From contig NZ_JBDLLG010000005.1 in the NCBI RefSeq assembly GCF_039822625.1, positions 1-64,000 of the forward strand: 64,000 nt of DNA, written 5' to 3'. A program made the position numbers and the translations under genes. The stretch comes from Marinimicrobium locisalis (lineage in GTDB: Bacteria > Pseudomonadota > Gammaproteobacteria > Pseudomonadales > Cellvibrionaceae). Positions 51,550 through 61,192 of the stretch are shown one piece after another. The first letter of the stretch is position 1; every line of letters starts with the position of its first letter. Under the pieces are notes generated by a model. The model was not told the origin of the DNA, ran no database searches, and saw only the letters and a program-made list of their open reading frames with translations.

Positions 51550-54354
51550 CTAGTAAGTGTAACGCAGCCCCAGGTAAACCTCGCGTCCGGTGGTGTTGTA
51601 TTCACGCACCAGATTCAGATCACCCTGCGGACCGGTCGTATAAAGCCGCTCGGCCTCGTTGGTCATGTTGATGCCTTCCAGGGTCACTTTCAGATCGTCA
51701 GTGATGTTATAGAAAGCGGACATGTCCAGGCGAGTCGGCCCGGTCGTCGCGTGCTGCGCGTTGCCGTTGCTGCCGTTGGGACTGGTGATGTAATCATCCC
51801 GACTGTTCCACGAGCCCCGAACACCGAAGCGGTCGGTTTCGTAGTACAGCGTAAAATTGTAGCTGCTCTCGGACAGCCCCGGCAGTGTGCTGACCACATC
51901 ATCAAAGCGGGCCTCCGACTCCACATAGGTGTAGTTGGCAATGGTGCCCATGTTGTTGAAGGGTGCAGGCAGGAAGGTGAAGGTTTGCTGATAGGCCAGC
52001 TCGAAACCATCCAGCTGGGCGCCGTCACCGTTGACCGGCTGCGACACGAACCAATCGCTTCCATCAACAGGCACCACGCTGGGGTCGTAAAGCGGAGAGT
52101 CGGGATCATACTCAGGGTAGCTCGCTACAACCTGACGCAGCTCCGAGGACAAGGCGCCTTCCACTTCGTCACCGGCGATGAAGCTCTCGATGTCTTTATG
52201 GAAGACGGTCAGTGCCAGCAACCCTTGGTCCCCGAAGTACCACTCCACGCCCAAATCCACGGCGTTGGCACGAATGGGATCCAACTCCGGATTGCCCCGA
52301 CCGATGTTACCATTACGTGGCGTCACGTTAGTGACGGTGGGCGAGAGACTGCCCAAGCCGGGGCGGGTCATGTTCCGAGAGATATTGGCTCGAAGCAGCA
52401 GGTCTTCCTCGAGCTCCCAAACGATGTTGGTCGAGGGTAGAACGTCGGTGTAGTTGTTTTCCCCGGTCAGCGGGGAAATTTCACCGGTAACGGGGTTCTC
52501 AGCCACACCTTCCGAGGTCATAAAAGTACGGGCGAGTCGAAGGCCGGTATTGACTCGCAGAGGACGACTGAAGACGTCGGTCTCAAAATCCAACTCACCG
52601 TAGACACCCATGGTTTCTTCCTGAACATTCCAGGAAGAAGAGTCAAGCGGAGCCGCAGTGAACTGCCCCGCATTGTAGGCTTCGATGGTGTTGTCAAAAT
52701 TGGCCACCAACCAGTTGGTGGGGAAGCCGTCGGGCGCGTCCAGCCCTGTGGCGAAATCATCCACTCCCAATTCACGGATATTGGTAGTGAGGGAATCTGA
52801 AGTATCAGAAGGCGGCGTAAGGGTGCCCTCGGTGGGATCATAACGCAGTGAGTCCACCTCCCGGTCATTGTAGATAAAGCCGGTTTTGAACGTGGCGCCG
52901 CCCTGATGGGTGACCAAATCCACACTGAAGGTGTTGTTATCACGATCGACCACATCTTTGCGAATTACCGGGCCGGTAAATTCGTAGTTATTATGGTCCA
53001 TGATATCAAAACCGTAACTCATCTCGGCGATATTGGCATTCGGGCCGAAGTCGAATGAGAAGGTGGACGCATCAGTCGCCGTCAGGTTAAACCGGTACTG
53101 CTCCTCGTCATGCTTGGAGGAGGCATTCCCCAATACAACGCTCAGCGTTGTCTGGTCCGACAAGTCATAGTCCGCGCTGAACACGGTTTGAAGAAAGTCG
53201 GTTTCCGAAAACTGCCCACGGCTTTCAGAGCGCGGCTGCACGTTGCTGAAGCTACCCGCGACCATGTAGCGGCCACTTGGGTCCAACGTTACGCTTTCGG
53301 GGGTAATCGTGTCCTGAAGGTTACGGAACTGCGCAAAATAGTTGTAGGACTCGCGATCGTTTTCCAGCTTGGAGCCCACCAGATCCAGACTCATTTCCAG
53401 CCGATCGTTGGGGCGGAACTGAAACGAGGCGGTCGCACCGGTGCGATCTTGAGTGTTGCCGAAGTAATCCATTCGCGGCAAGCGGGGGTGCCACATGTAA
53501 TCCAGGGGTTCATCCCCGGATGTATATTCAGAGTGGTTGGCCGCCGGGTTGGCCGTGCCGGTCACCTCGGTCCCGGTGGTATCGGCCCATCCGCGATCGC
53601 CGTTGGCAAAGGGCGACGTCCAGCGCACGGTGCCGAAACCTTCCTGTCGCACGGTGCGGGTCGATTGGGCGATGGAGAACAAGGCGCCGAAGGTCTCGTC
53701 CATGAAGGTGTTGCTGACCAGGGCCGAGAAACGCGGATCCTCCTCACCGGCCACATTGTCGACAGTCATCTGTGCGCTGGCGCTGAGGTTCAGCCCCGGA
53801 TTATCAAAAGGTTTGGCGGTATGCAGTTCCACCGTGCTGGCCAGGCCGCCCTCTTCTACTGAAGCGGTAGTGGACTTGTGAATATCAATACGATTAAACA
53901 GTTCGGAGGCAAAAATATTGAAGTCCATGGAACGGCCGCGGTTCACGCCCCCGGAGGAGTCCAAACCGCCGGCGCCACCGGGCACTTCCATGCCGTTGAG
54001 GGTACTGCGGGTAAAGTCTGGCCCCAAACCACGCACGGTAATACTGCGGCCTTCCCCCCCTTCGCGGGTGATCGCCACGCCGGGCACCCGCTGGAGGGAT
54101 TCGGCGAGGTTCAAGTCGGGCATTTTGCCCATGTCTTCGGCAACGATACTTTCGACGTTATTGGCAGAGTCACGTTTGATATCAAGCGCACGTTCCAGGC
54201 TCTGGCGAAACCCCGTGACCACGACTTCCTCCATTGCGGGTTCGCCGTTGGTTGATGTTTGAGCCTGAGCCGCACCTGCAATCGCCATAGCCAGAGCGGT
54301 CATTGAAGTGTTGGCCAAGAACCGGCGACCAATGCGTTTTTTCATGTAGGACAT
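51550..54354 (-). CDS. Large TonB-dependent receptor (TIGR01782-type)
   Basis: A 934-residue outer-membrane receptor. Signal peptide about 1-31, TonB-box-like EEVVVTG at about residue 42, plug domain with NLAESLQRVPGVAITREGGEG, SITVRGLGPDF and TLNGMEVP, then a barrel ending REVYLGLRYTY. This group often imports complex carbohydrates in marine bacteria, but no polysaccharide-degrading genes sit next to it; the ligand is unknown. It differs in sequence from the two receptors at 24897 and 30852. AGGAGG lies 6 bases before ATG 54354. Confidence 0.9.
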   Translation of the reverse strand: MSYMKKRIGRRFLANTSMTALAMAIAGAAQAQTSTNGEPAMEEVVVTGFRQSLERALDIKRDSANNVESIVAEDMGKMPDLNLAESLQRVPGVAITREGGEGRSITVRGLGPDFTRSTLNGMEVPGGAGGLDSSGGVNRGRSMDFNIFASELFNRIDIHKSTTASVEEGGLASTVELHTAKPFDNPGLNLSASAQMTVDNVAGEEDPRFSALVSNTFMDETFGALFSIAQSTRTVRQEGFGTVRWTSPFANGDRGWADTTGTEVTGTANPAANHSEYTSGDEPLDYMWHPRLPRMDYFGNTQDRTGATASFQFRPNDRLEMSLDLVGSKLENDRESYNYFAQFRNLQDTITPESVTLDPSGRYMVAGSFSNVQPRSESRGQFSETDFLQTVFSADYDLSDQTTLSVVLGNASSKHDEEQYRFNLTATDASTFSFDFGPNANIAEMSYGFDIMDHNNYEFTGPVIRKDVVDRDNNTFSVDLVTHQGGATFKTGFIYNDREVDSLRYDPTEGTLTPPSDTSDSLTTNIRELGVDDFATGLDAPDGFPTNWLVANFDNTIEAYNAGQFTAAPLDSSSWNVQEETMGVYGELDFETDVFSRPLRVNTGLRLARTFMTSEGVAENPVTGEISPLTGENNYTDVLPSTNIVWELEEDLLLRANISRNMTRPGLGSLSPTVTNVTPRNGNIGRGNPELDPIRANAVDLGVEWYFGDQGLLALTVFHKDIESFIAGDEVEGALSSELRQVVASYPEYDPDSPLYDPSVVPVDGSDWFVSQPVNGDGAQLDGFELAYQQTFTFLPAPFNNMGTIANYTYVESEARFDDVVSTLPGLSESSYNFTLYYETDRFGVRGSWNSRDDYITSPNGSNGNAQHATTGPTRLDMSAFYNITDDLKVTLEGINMTNEAERLYTTGPQGDLNLVREYNTTGREVYLGLRYTY

Positions 54355-54906
54355 GATGCCTCCTGAGTTATTATCTCTTTACGGTTATTATCAATCTCTC
54401 ACCACTGTCATCAGCTTCCCCCTGTTAAAACAGGAAAGAACATAAGCTCAGCGACGGGCAACCGCCGTCCTATTCAGAATCGACGGAACTAGAACGGGCA
54501 TCACCACAGCGACAATGGATAGCCTCTGCGAACCAACACAGATAAGCCAACGCGCAAGATTTACAAAGGCACCTTGGAAGCAGGCACACTCAGGGGGACG
54601 CAATAGAGCACTTTTTTCTTGGCAAAGCATCTCCATTGGCAGACAGAATGACACATGATGTGCTCATTTCTCCCATTCCTCTCTCTCACTCAAACTATCA
54701 TCACTTATGGTTATCGCCGGTCGCTTTTGCGGTGCCCAACACCCGGAGGCATTACCACACCAAGCTTATATTAGAATCCAGCGTTTTAATATTTGCATAG
54801 GTTTTTATATATCTCAACCCCTTTAGAACAATTTTTAGCCGAAGTGTGACAAATCCTTTAAAATGGCGTCAAAGGCGCCCGTACTCTTTTCATTCATCGG
54901 AGACTT
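54355..54906. other. 552-base noncoding region between a receptor gene and tcdA
   Basis: Divergent promoters. A palindrome CCTGTT-AA-AACAGG lies at 54421-54434, about 67 bases upstream of the receptor start, and may be an operator. The right part (54770-54860) is AT-rich and probably holds the tcdA promoter. No credible gene. Confidence 0.5.
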
Positions 54907-55752
54907 ATGAAATCGACTGCCAGCACCGACACCCCCGAATTAAGTAGTGGTTACCGACAACGCTTTGGAGCCTTGGGCCGGCTCTACGGAGAGGCCGCGC
55001 TTGAGCACCTGGCCGGGGCTCACATCGCGGTGGTGGGTTTGGGAGGCGTTGGGAGCTGGGCTGCGGAGGCCTTGGCTCGCACCGGCATCGGCACTCTGAC
55101 ATTGATTGAGCTCGATGGCGTTTGTGTCACCAACACTAACCGGCAGCTGCATGCCCTGGAGGGCTATATTGGCGCCTCGAAAAATCAGGTGGTCAGCGAC
55201 CGGCTCAGGGCCATTAACCCAGAGCTGACCATTCACAGCGAGGAGACGTTCCTGACCAGCGACAATGTGGAGGCGCTGATCGGTCCACGGCATGATGTTG
55301 TTATTGATGCCATTGATGCTGCTCACATTAAGGCACACTTGGTCGCCTACTGCAGTCGCCGGAAAATGCGCCTGGTTACCGTGGGTTCCTCCGGCGGCAA
55401 GCGGGACCCGAAACAAATTGTCTGCCATGACCTGGCGCAAACGGCCTATGACCCCATGCTGCGCAAGGTTCGCAATTTACTCTATCGGCATTATGGATTT
55501 CGCAAAGATGCCAAGCGGCGCTTTCGAGTCGATGCCATTTACTCCAACGAGCAGATGCACTTCCCTCAACTCGACGGCAGTGTGTGCACGGGGGACAAAG
55601 GCAACCGGGACCCGGACAGCGGCGTCAAACTCGACTGCGGCGGGGGTCTGGGGTCGGTCTTGATGGTAACCGGGAGCTTCGGCTTTGCGGCTGCGGCCCA
55701 AGCCGTGGAACGATATCTACAGGACCGCTCAGTGCTCAAGCCCAAAAAGTAA
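54907..55752 (+). CDS. tcdA: tRNA threonylcarbamoyladenosine dehydratase
   Basis: A 281-residue ThiF/MoeB/HesA-type ATP-dependent enzyme that closes t6A37 of tRNA to the cyclic form. The N-terminal RFGALGRLYGEAALEHLAGAHIAVVGLGGVGSWAAEALARTGIG is near-identical in pattern to E. coli TcdA, with the glycine-rich ATP site GLGGVGS. The DGVCVTNTNRQLHAL block and SSGGKRDPKQI follow. The 3' end overlaps the convergent TatD-family gene by 24 bases. Confidence 0.94.
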   Translation: MKSTASTDTPELSSGYRQRFGALGRLYGEAALEHLAGAHIAVVGLGGVGSWAAEALARTGIGTLTLIELDGVCVTNTNRQLHALEGYIGASKNQVVSDRLRAINPELTIHSEETFLTSDNVEALIGPRHDVVIDAIDAAHIKAHLVAYCSRRKMRLVTVGSSGGKRDPKQIVCHDLAQTAYDPMLRKVRNLLYRHYGFRKDAKRRFRVDAIYSNEQMHFPQLDGSVCTGDKGNRDPDSGVKLDCGGGLGSVLMVTGSFGFAAAAQAVERYLQDRSVLKPKK

Positions 55753-56505
55753 CCGGGTGTTCTCGCCGGTAGCGGCGGCCAGTTCCGCAAGGCTTAGGCC
55801 CCGGAGCTCGGCGAGCACGCGGGCGACCTCGGGCAGATATTCGGGGCTGTTTCGCTCCCCCTGCCGGCCGCACAGGGGCATGTCGGGCGCATCCGTTTCC
55901 AGCAGAAGTGCCTCAAGGCGCACCCGACTAACCGCCTCACGGGTTTTCTTCGCCCGCTCGTAAGTGATGGTACCGCCAATGCCCAATCGAAACCCCATTT
56001 GCGAATAGGTCTCGGCGATGTCTGCACTGCCGCTGAAAGCGTGGATAACGCCACCGCGCTCCAGCGGGTAGCGCTTCAGCCACCGAATCAACTCGTTGTG
56101 GGCCTTAACGCAGTGGAGGACAATGGGGAGCCGCCGCTCGGAGGCAAGCTGCAGGTGCTGCTCAAGCAGCTTTTCCTGCTCTGCCATGGGGGTATCAGTA
56201 AACTTATCCAAACCGCACTCCCCCACCGCCACGCAGCGGGAGGTCGCCAGAGCCCGGCGGCATGGGTCAAGCCACTCGTCCTCCCGAACTTTATGCTGCC
56301 ACCAAGGGTGAACGCCGGCGGCGAAATACCAGCCGGCTGTGGTCTCGCAAAGTGCCCGGGCCCGCTCCCATTGGCGAGGCTCGGTGCCGGGAATCAGCAG
56401 CTGTCGAATCCCCAGCGATCGACATCGGGACCAGATGTCGCTTCGGTCTTCATCAAAAGCCTCGAAATCGAAATGACAATGGCTGTCGATCAAGTCCGGG
56501 GGCAT
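55729..56505 (-). CDS. TatD-family metal-dependent hydrolase (YjjV-like)
   Basis: A 258-residue TIM-barrel hydrolase. Metal ligands are visible in DSHCHFD (6-12), GECGLD (about 96-101), LHCVKAH (about 130-136), HAFSGS (about 155-160) and ETDAPDMP (about 207-214). TatD-type enzymes act as 3'-5' DNA exonucleases or deaminase-like hydrolases. The N terminus (IDSHCHFDFEAFDEDR) is closest to YjjV rather than TatD itself. The upstream gene ends 7 bases before its start, so the two are probably cotranscribed. Confidence 0.9.
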   Translation of the reverse strand: MPPDLIDSHCHFDFEAFDEDRSDIWSRCRSLGIRQLLIPGTEPRQWERARALCETTAGWYFAAGVHPWWQHKVREDEWLDPCRRALATSRCVAVGECGLDKFTDTPMAEQEKLLEQHLQLASERRLPIVLHCVKAHNELIRWLKRYPLERGGVIHAFSGSADIAETYSQMGFRLGIGGTITYERAKKTREAVSRVRLEALLLETDAPDMPLCGRQGERNSPEYLPEVARVLAELRGLSLAELAAATGENTRLLFGLEH

Positions 56506-56512
56506 ACCTCAC

Positions 56513-57508
56513 TCAGCGCCAGCGATAGGCAATCACGGAGTTGGTGAAGAACGTCGGGATATAGGCGACACCGTCATCGGGGTTCCAACCGAGATCGGCG
56601 GTATTCATTCTCGGGTCGCGGGTATCCATCAGGCGGTTAACGTCACCCTTGTTGACGTGGTAAACCAGCCCCACCCAGCAAGTGACGAGAAACTCATCGG
56701 TGCCGATTTTCTCAACCCCATCAATGCCGGCTTCAAAGCCGGTGGCCACGGTGTGCTGCTTGCCATTGGGGGTAACTTTAAGCAGCGTCTTGCCCGCTCC
56801 GACATACAGCGTTTTACCCTCGGCGTACAGGCCATTGGGATCTTCAAGCCCCTCAAGGAAGAGGGTTACCTCACCCTCACGATCAATCTGATGAACCTTG
56901 CCGGTCCGGGTATCGGACACATAAACCTTGCCCGAGCGGTCAACGGCCACATCATTCAGAAAGACCGCTCCTTCCACCGGCATGCGGGCGTCAACCTGGC
57001 CGGTTTTAAGGCTAATGGCAACAACTTCATCCAGGTCGGCCACGTACAGAGTGTCGCGGAAAACTGCCATGCCTTTGGGGGCATTCAGACCTCTTACCCA
57101 ATCTTGGTCCAGGATTTCGCCACTGACGGACAGCTTGGCAATGCCTCCTTTCCCGTCGGCCTTGGCGCCTTCGCCATCGATTTCCGAAACCAACAGGTAC
57201 GGTTCCCCGTCCGCCTCATGGTAGAGGACGGACTCGGGCACACGCAGGCCTTCGGTTTCCCACTGGCGCTCAAGGGAAGGCTTTTTGCCTGCCGCTGAGG
57301 GCTCCTTACCCGCCGCTGAGGGCTCATTCCCTGCCGCTGAAGGCTCCTTACTCGCCGCTGAGGGCTCTTTACCCGCCGCTGAGGGCTCTTCACCCGAAGC
57401 TGAAGGCTCTGCCACCGTCGGCAGGGCGAGCGTAAGCAAGGTCGCTCCCGTCAGGAGGGCCTGCCACAGGGCCCGGGTTTGACGGCTTTTTTGCGGTTTT
57501 CCTCTCAT
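56513..57508 (-). CDS. Secreted beta-propeller (SMP-30/NHL-like) protein with a repeat-rich linker
   Basis: A 331-residue exported protein. A signal peptide (about 1-33) is followed by six copies of a 7-residue unit EPSAxxx (34-75), then a propeller domain (about 80-331): WETEGLRVPESVLYH, GIAKLSVSGEILDQDWVRGLNAPKGMAVF, LNDVAVDRSGKVYVSDTRTGKVHQID, and FTNSVIAYRWR at the end. The propeller resembles SMP-30/gluconolactonase or NHL-type domains, but no catalytic residues can be assigned with certainty. It lies upstream of the TatD-family gene, 7 bases apart. Confidence 0.8.
   Translation of the reverse strand: MRGKPQKSRQTRALWQALLTGATLLTLALPTVAEPSASGEEPSAAGKEPSAASKEPSAAGNEPSAAGKEPSAAGKKPSLERQWETEGLRVPESVLYHEADGEPYLLVSEIDGEGAKADGKGGIAKLSVSGEILDQDWVRGLNAPKGMAVFRDTLYVADLDEVVAISLKTGQVDARMPVEGAVFLNDVAVDRSGKVYVSDTRTGKVHQIDREGEVTLFLEGLEDPNGLYAEGKTLYVGAGKTLLKVTPNGKQHTVATGFEAGIDGVEKIGTDEFLVTCWVGLVYHVNKGDVNRLMDTRDPRMNTADLGWNPDDGVAYIPTFFTNSVIAYRWR
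57284..57409 (-). repeat. Six-copy 21-bp coding minisatellite
   Basis: Exact 126-base block encoding EPSASGE, EPSAAGK, EPSAASK, EPSAAGN, EPSAAGK and EPSAAGK. All copies share GCTGAGGGCTC-like cores on the plus strand. It stays in frame whatever the copy number, so length can change by slippage without loss of the gene. Confidence 0.9.
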
Positions 57509-57553
57509 TCTCGACTCCCTTTGGGGGTTGATGTGGGCGGGGTCACCAAGCGG

Positions 57554-59488
57554 TTAGCCGCCCCGGTTTTCGATCAGGTCATCCACCACTGTCGGGTCGG
57601 CCAGTGTGGAGGTGTCCCCCAGGTTGTCCAGTTCATCCGCGGCAATTTTGCGGAGAATACGCCGCATGATTTTGCCCGAGCGGGTTTTGGGCAAGCCCGG
57701 TGCCCACTGGATAATGTCCGGCTTGGCGATGGAGCCGATCTCTTTCACGCAGAGGTCCACCAACTCCTTGCGCAGCTCGTCACTGGGTTCTTCGCCCCTC
57801 ATGAGGGTCACATAAGCGTAGATGCCCTGCCCCTTGATGTCGTGGGGGTAACCCACCACGGCCGCTTCGGAGACTTTGGGGTGGAGCACCAGGGCGCTTT
57901 CCACCTCGGCGGTCCCCATCCGGTGACCGGAAACATTCAGTACATCGTCCACCCGGCCGGTAATCCAGTAGTAGCCGTCCTCGTCACGGCGGGCCCCATC
58001 ACCGGTGAAATAATACCCCGGGTAAGCGCTGTAGTAGGTGTCGATGCAGCGTTGATGATCTCCGTAGACGGTGCGCAGCTGGCTGGGCCAGGCAGCCTTG
58101 ATGGCCAGGTTGCCGGAACCGGCGCCTTTGACTTCATTGCCCTCGTTATCCAGCAGCACCGGCTGAACACCGAAGAACGGCAAAGTGGCCGAACCGGGCT
58201 TAAGGTCGGTGGCCCCGGGCAGCGGGGTGAGCATGTGGGCCCCGGTTTCCGTTTGCCACCAGGTATCCATAATGGGACAGCGCCCCTCGCCCACCACTCG
58301 ATAGTACCACTCCCAGGCCTCCGGATTGATGGGCTCGCCCACAGTGCCCAGCAGTTTTAGGGACTCCCGCGAGGTTTCTGTGACCCACTTATCGCCCGCG
58401 CCCATCAGCGCTCGGATCGCCGTGGGGGCGGTATAGAAGGTGTTGATTTGGTGCTTATCCACGACCTGCCAGCAGCGGGAGGCGTCCGGGTAGGTAGGCA
58501 CCCCTTCAAACATCACCGTGGTCGCGCCATTGGCCAGCGGCCCGTAGACGATATAGGTGTGGCCGGTCACCCAGCCCACATCGGCGGTGCACCAGTACAC
58601 ATCCCCTTCCTGGTGGTCGAACACGTACTTGTGGGTCATGGCCGCCTGCAGCAAATAACCGCCGGTGGTGTGCATTACGCCTTTGGGCTTGCCGGTGGAG
58701 CCCGAGGTGTAAAGGATAAAGAGCGGGTCTTCGGCGTCCATCATTTCCGGCTCGCAGTCATCCGGCTGACTCTCTACCGTGTCGTCGTACCAGATATCCC
58801 GACCTTCCTTCCACGCAATGTCGGCGCCGGTACGCTTCACCACCAGACAGGTGTGCACGTCCGGGCAGTTGTCCAGGGCTTTCTCCGCATTGGCTTTCAG
58901 GGGAATCCGTTTACCACCCCGGACCCCCTCATCCGCGGTGATCAGGACGCGACAGTCGGCATCGAGAATGCGGTCCTTAAGGGCATCGGGAGAAAAGCCT
59001 CCAAACACCACCGAGTGAACCGCGCCCACTCGGGCGCAGGCCAGCATGGCGTAGGTGGCCTCTGGAATCATGGGCATGTAAATGCATACCCGGTCGCCCT
59101 TTTTCACCCCCCGTTCGCGCAACAGATTCGCCAGGCGATTCACTTCGGTCGACAGCTCGCGGTAGGTGATCATTTGATCTTCGGCGGGGTCGTCACCCTC
59201 CCAGATAATGGCGACCTGGTCGGCGCGGGTTTCCAGGTGACGATCAACACAGTTCACGCTGACATTGAGCTTGCCGCCCTTGAACCAGGCGATTTCGCCC
59301 TTGCGCAGGTCACTCTCGCACACCGTGTCCCAGGGCTTATCCCAGGTGAGGAAGGCCTCGGCCTGCTCTGCCCAGAAACCGTCAGGGTCCTCCACCGAGC
59401 GCTGATACATTTCCCGATACCGTTGGGCATCGATGTCGGCTTGCTTCTTGAAGGTCTCGGGAACAGGGTACAGGTGTTGTTCGGACAT
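57554..59488 (-). CDS. acs: Acetyl-CoA synthetase
   Basis: A 644-residue adenylate-forming enzyme converting acetate, ATP and CoA to acetyl-CoA. The AMP-binding motif YTSGSTGKPKGVMHTTGG lies at about residues 264-281; GWVTGHTYIVYGPL and WWQTETGAHM are the acetyl-specific blocks; and PKTRSGKIMRRILRKIA near residue 600 carries the lysine acetylated in regulation. The length is normal. No adjacent actP or regulator. Confidence 0.97.
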   Translation of the reverse strand: MSEQHLYPVPETFKKQADIDAQRYREMYQRSVEDPDGFWAEQAEAFLTWDKPWDTVCESDLRKGEIAWFKGGKLNVSVNCVDRHLETRADQVAIIWEGDDPAEDQMITYRELSTEVNRLANLLRERGVKKGDRVCIYMPMIPEATYAMLACARVGAVHSVVFGGFSPDALKDRILDADCRVLITADEGVRGGKRIPLKANAEKALDNCPDVHTCLVVKRTGADIAWKEGRDIWYDDTVESQPDDCEPEMMDAEDPLFILYTSGSTGKPKGVMHTTGGYLLQAAMTHKYVFDHQEGDVYWCTADVGWVTGHTYIVYGPLANGATTVMFEGVPTYPDASRCWQVVDKHQINTFYTAPTAIRALMGAGDKWVTETSRESLKLLGTVGEPINPEAWEWYYRVVGEGRCPIMDTWWQTETGAHMLTPLPGATDLKPGSATLPFFGVQPVLLDNEGNEVKGAGSGNLAIKAAWPSQLRTVYGDHQRCIDTYYSAYPGYYFTGDGARRDEDGYYWITGRVDDVLNVSGHRMGTAEVESALVLHPKVSEAAVVGYPHDIKGQGIYAYVTLMRGEEPSDELRKELVDLCVKEIGSIAKPDIIQWAPGLPKTRSGKIMRRILRKIAADELDNLGDTSTLADPTVVDDLIENRGG

Positions 59489-59702
59489 GAATGGCCTCGC
59501 TTGCTGATGTCGATTATCCAGTGGGCTGCGCCGCTAATTCGGTAACACTCAGCCCACTAGTGACTGTAGACGATGTCGCATAGCTTTAAAATTAAGCTTA
59601 ACAGCAGTTCACGAGATTGGCCACGGAGAACGTGGCCCAGACGCCAGCCCACCCGCCTGGGAACGCTTTATGGAGTTGAAGAGCGGGAGGGAGGCAAAGA
59701 GG

Positions 59703-59734
59703 CCCCCAGCCGGGGCGGGTGGCCCGGCTGGGGG
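59703..59734 (-). terminator. Strong hairpin after panD
   Basis: CCCCCAGCCGGG (59703-59714) and CCCGGCTGGGGG (59723-59734) form a 12-base perfect stem, 10 bases past the panD stop. No long T-run, but the GC stem is strong. A second small hairpin GGCCACG/CGTGGCC lies at about 59620-59640. Confidence 0.7.
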
Positions 59735-59743
59735 TTCGACAGG

Positions 59744-60124
59744 CTAGGCCACTTGCGTGGGGATGGTGTTTGAGGTGCGCTCGACGCGGTTTGACTCGTC
59801 CAGGTAAACCAAGCGGGGCTTGTGATTGAGCAGCTCCGCCTCGCTGTAGTGGCCGTAGCTGGCAATAATCACCCTGTCGCCCACCTGAACCTTGCGCGCG
59901 GCGGCGCCGTTCATGGAGATGGTGCCCGAGCCCGCATCCGCAAGAATGACGTAGGTGGTAAACCGCTCGCCATTGTTGACGTTGTAAATGTCGATTTGCT
60001 CGAATTCGCGCAAACCCGCCAGCTCCACCAAGTCGCGATCAATCGCGCAGGAGCCGTCGTACCAAAGTTCGGCCTGTGTCACCGCGGCCATGTGCAGTTT
60101 GCCTTTCAGCAGGGTTGAAAGCAT
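59744..60124 (-). CDS. panD: Aspartate 1-decarboxylase
   Basis: A 126-residue pyruvoyl enzyme that makes beta-alanine for pantothenate. The self-cleavage site is G24-S25 in WYDGSCAID, and NNGERFTTYVI and SGTISMNGAAARKVQVGDRVII are conserved. It follows panC by 26 bases on the same strand. panB is not in the window. Confidence 0.97.
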   Translation of the reverse strand: MLSTLLKGKLHMAAVTQAELWYDGSCAIDRDLVELAGLREFEQIDIYNVNNGERFTTYVILADAGSGTISMNGAAARKVQVGDRVIIASYGHYSEAELLNHKPRLVYLDESNRVERTSNTIPTQVA

Positions 60125-60150
60125 AAGCTTCTCCCGTGTTCGGTGTGGAC

Positions 60151-61005
60151 CTAAGCGTCCAACACTAGGGATACATTGTCAATCAAGCGTGCCCCCCGGG
60201 TGTACATGGCACCCAGGATGGTAATATCGGCGTCATCATCCGCCGCCGGGTCCAGGGTGTGACTATTGCGCACACTGACGTAGTCGGGCCTGAAACCCGC
60301 TGCCTGAATTTGTTCCTTCGCCGTTTCAGCCAAGACGAGGTAATCCCGCCGGCCCTCTTGAACCTGGTCCCGAATCCAACACAGGCTCCGATATAACTGA
60401 GACACCGTCGGGCGCTCATCTTCTCCAATAAAACTGTTCCGCGAGCTAAGCGCAAGGCCGTCGCTCTCGCGCACAATGACGCCGGCGCGAATCTCAACGG
60501 GAAGGCAGAGATCTTCCACCATACGACGAATGACGGCCAGTTGCTGAAAGTCTTTGGCGCCAAATACAGCCTCGTCGGGCTGGACGATATTAAACAGCTT
60601 AGTCACTACGGTCGTGACGCCCTCGAAGTGGCCGGGGCGGCTGGCGCCACAAAGCACATCCGTCATTGAAGGGACCACAACCCGGGTCTGCTCTGCCATG
60701 CCGTTGGGGTAGATTTCCGTCTCGTCCGGGCAAAACAGGTAATCGCAATCCACCGACTCCAGTTTGGCGGTGTCCGCCTCCAGGGTTCTGGGGTACTTAT
60801 CCCAGTCTTCATTGAGCCCAAACTGCAAAGGGTTGACGAAAATACTGGTCACCACGCAATCGCACTCGCCCTGAGCCTGCTTCACCAGTGCCAAGTGCGC
60901 CTCGTGAAGGTTACCCATGGTGGGCACAAAACCGATACGCTTGCCTTGGCGACGCTCTTCGGCCAGCGCTTTGCGCAACGACTGGATCTGGTGAAAAACC
61001 TGCAT
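60151..61005 (-). CDS. panC: Pantothenate synthetase
   Basis: A 284-residue enzyme that joins pantoate and beta-alanine with ATP. Motifs PTMGNLHEAH (about 29-38), FVNPLQFG, FGAKDFQQ and SSRN are present. The start is ATG 61005; the open frame continues upstream but the family N terminus MQVFHQIQSLR fixes this start. It is cotranscribed with panD. Confidence 0.97.
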   Translation of the reverse strand: MQVFHQIQSLRKALAEERRQGKRIGFVPTMGNLHEAHLALVKQAQGECDCVVTSIFVNPLQFGLNEDWDKYPRTLEADTAKLESVDCDYLFCPDETEIYPNGMAEQTRVVVPSMTDVLCGASRPGHFEGVTTVVTKLFNIVQPDEAVFGAKDFQQLAVIRRMVEDLCLPVEIRAGVIVRESDGLALSSRNSFIGEDERPTVSQLYRSLCWIRDQVQEGRRDYLVLAETAKEQIQAAGFRPDYVSVRNSHTLDPAADDDADITILGAMYTRGARLIDNVSLVLDA

Positions 61006-61192
61006 GACTGGCTCGTTTCGAAGGCGATGTGATGTGCTTGATCCCAGCACCCGAGACAAGCCGGGTGTTACCATTTTACCCAGAGTGGGGCCGAGATAAT
61101 ACACGCTCGAAACGCCATGTACAATCTTTGGCCAGGGGCTGGCCCTCTCGCACCAGCCCCGGGCCGGGGCGGCTTTCCTCTCACTTGAGAGG

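Noticed and set aside
54448..54654. 68-residue minus-strand frame upstream of the large receptor
   Set aside because: No ribosome site and no recognisable features; mixed composition as expected from chance.
57284..57409. CRISPR-like direct repeats
   Set aside because: Repeats are contiguous without spacers, in frame and coding.
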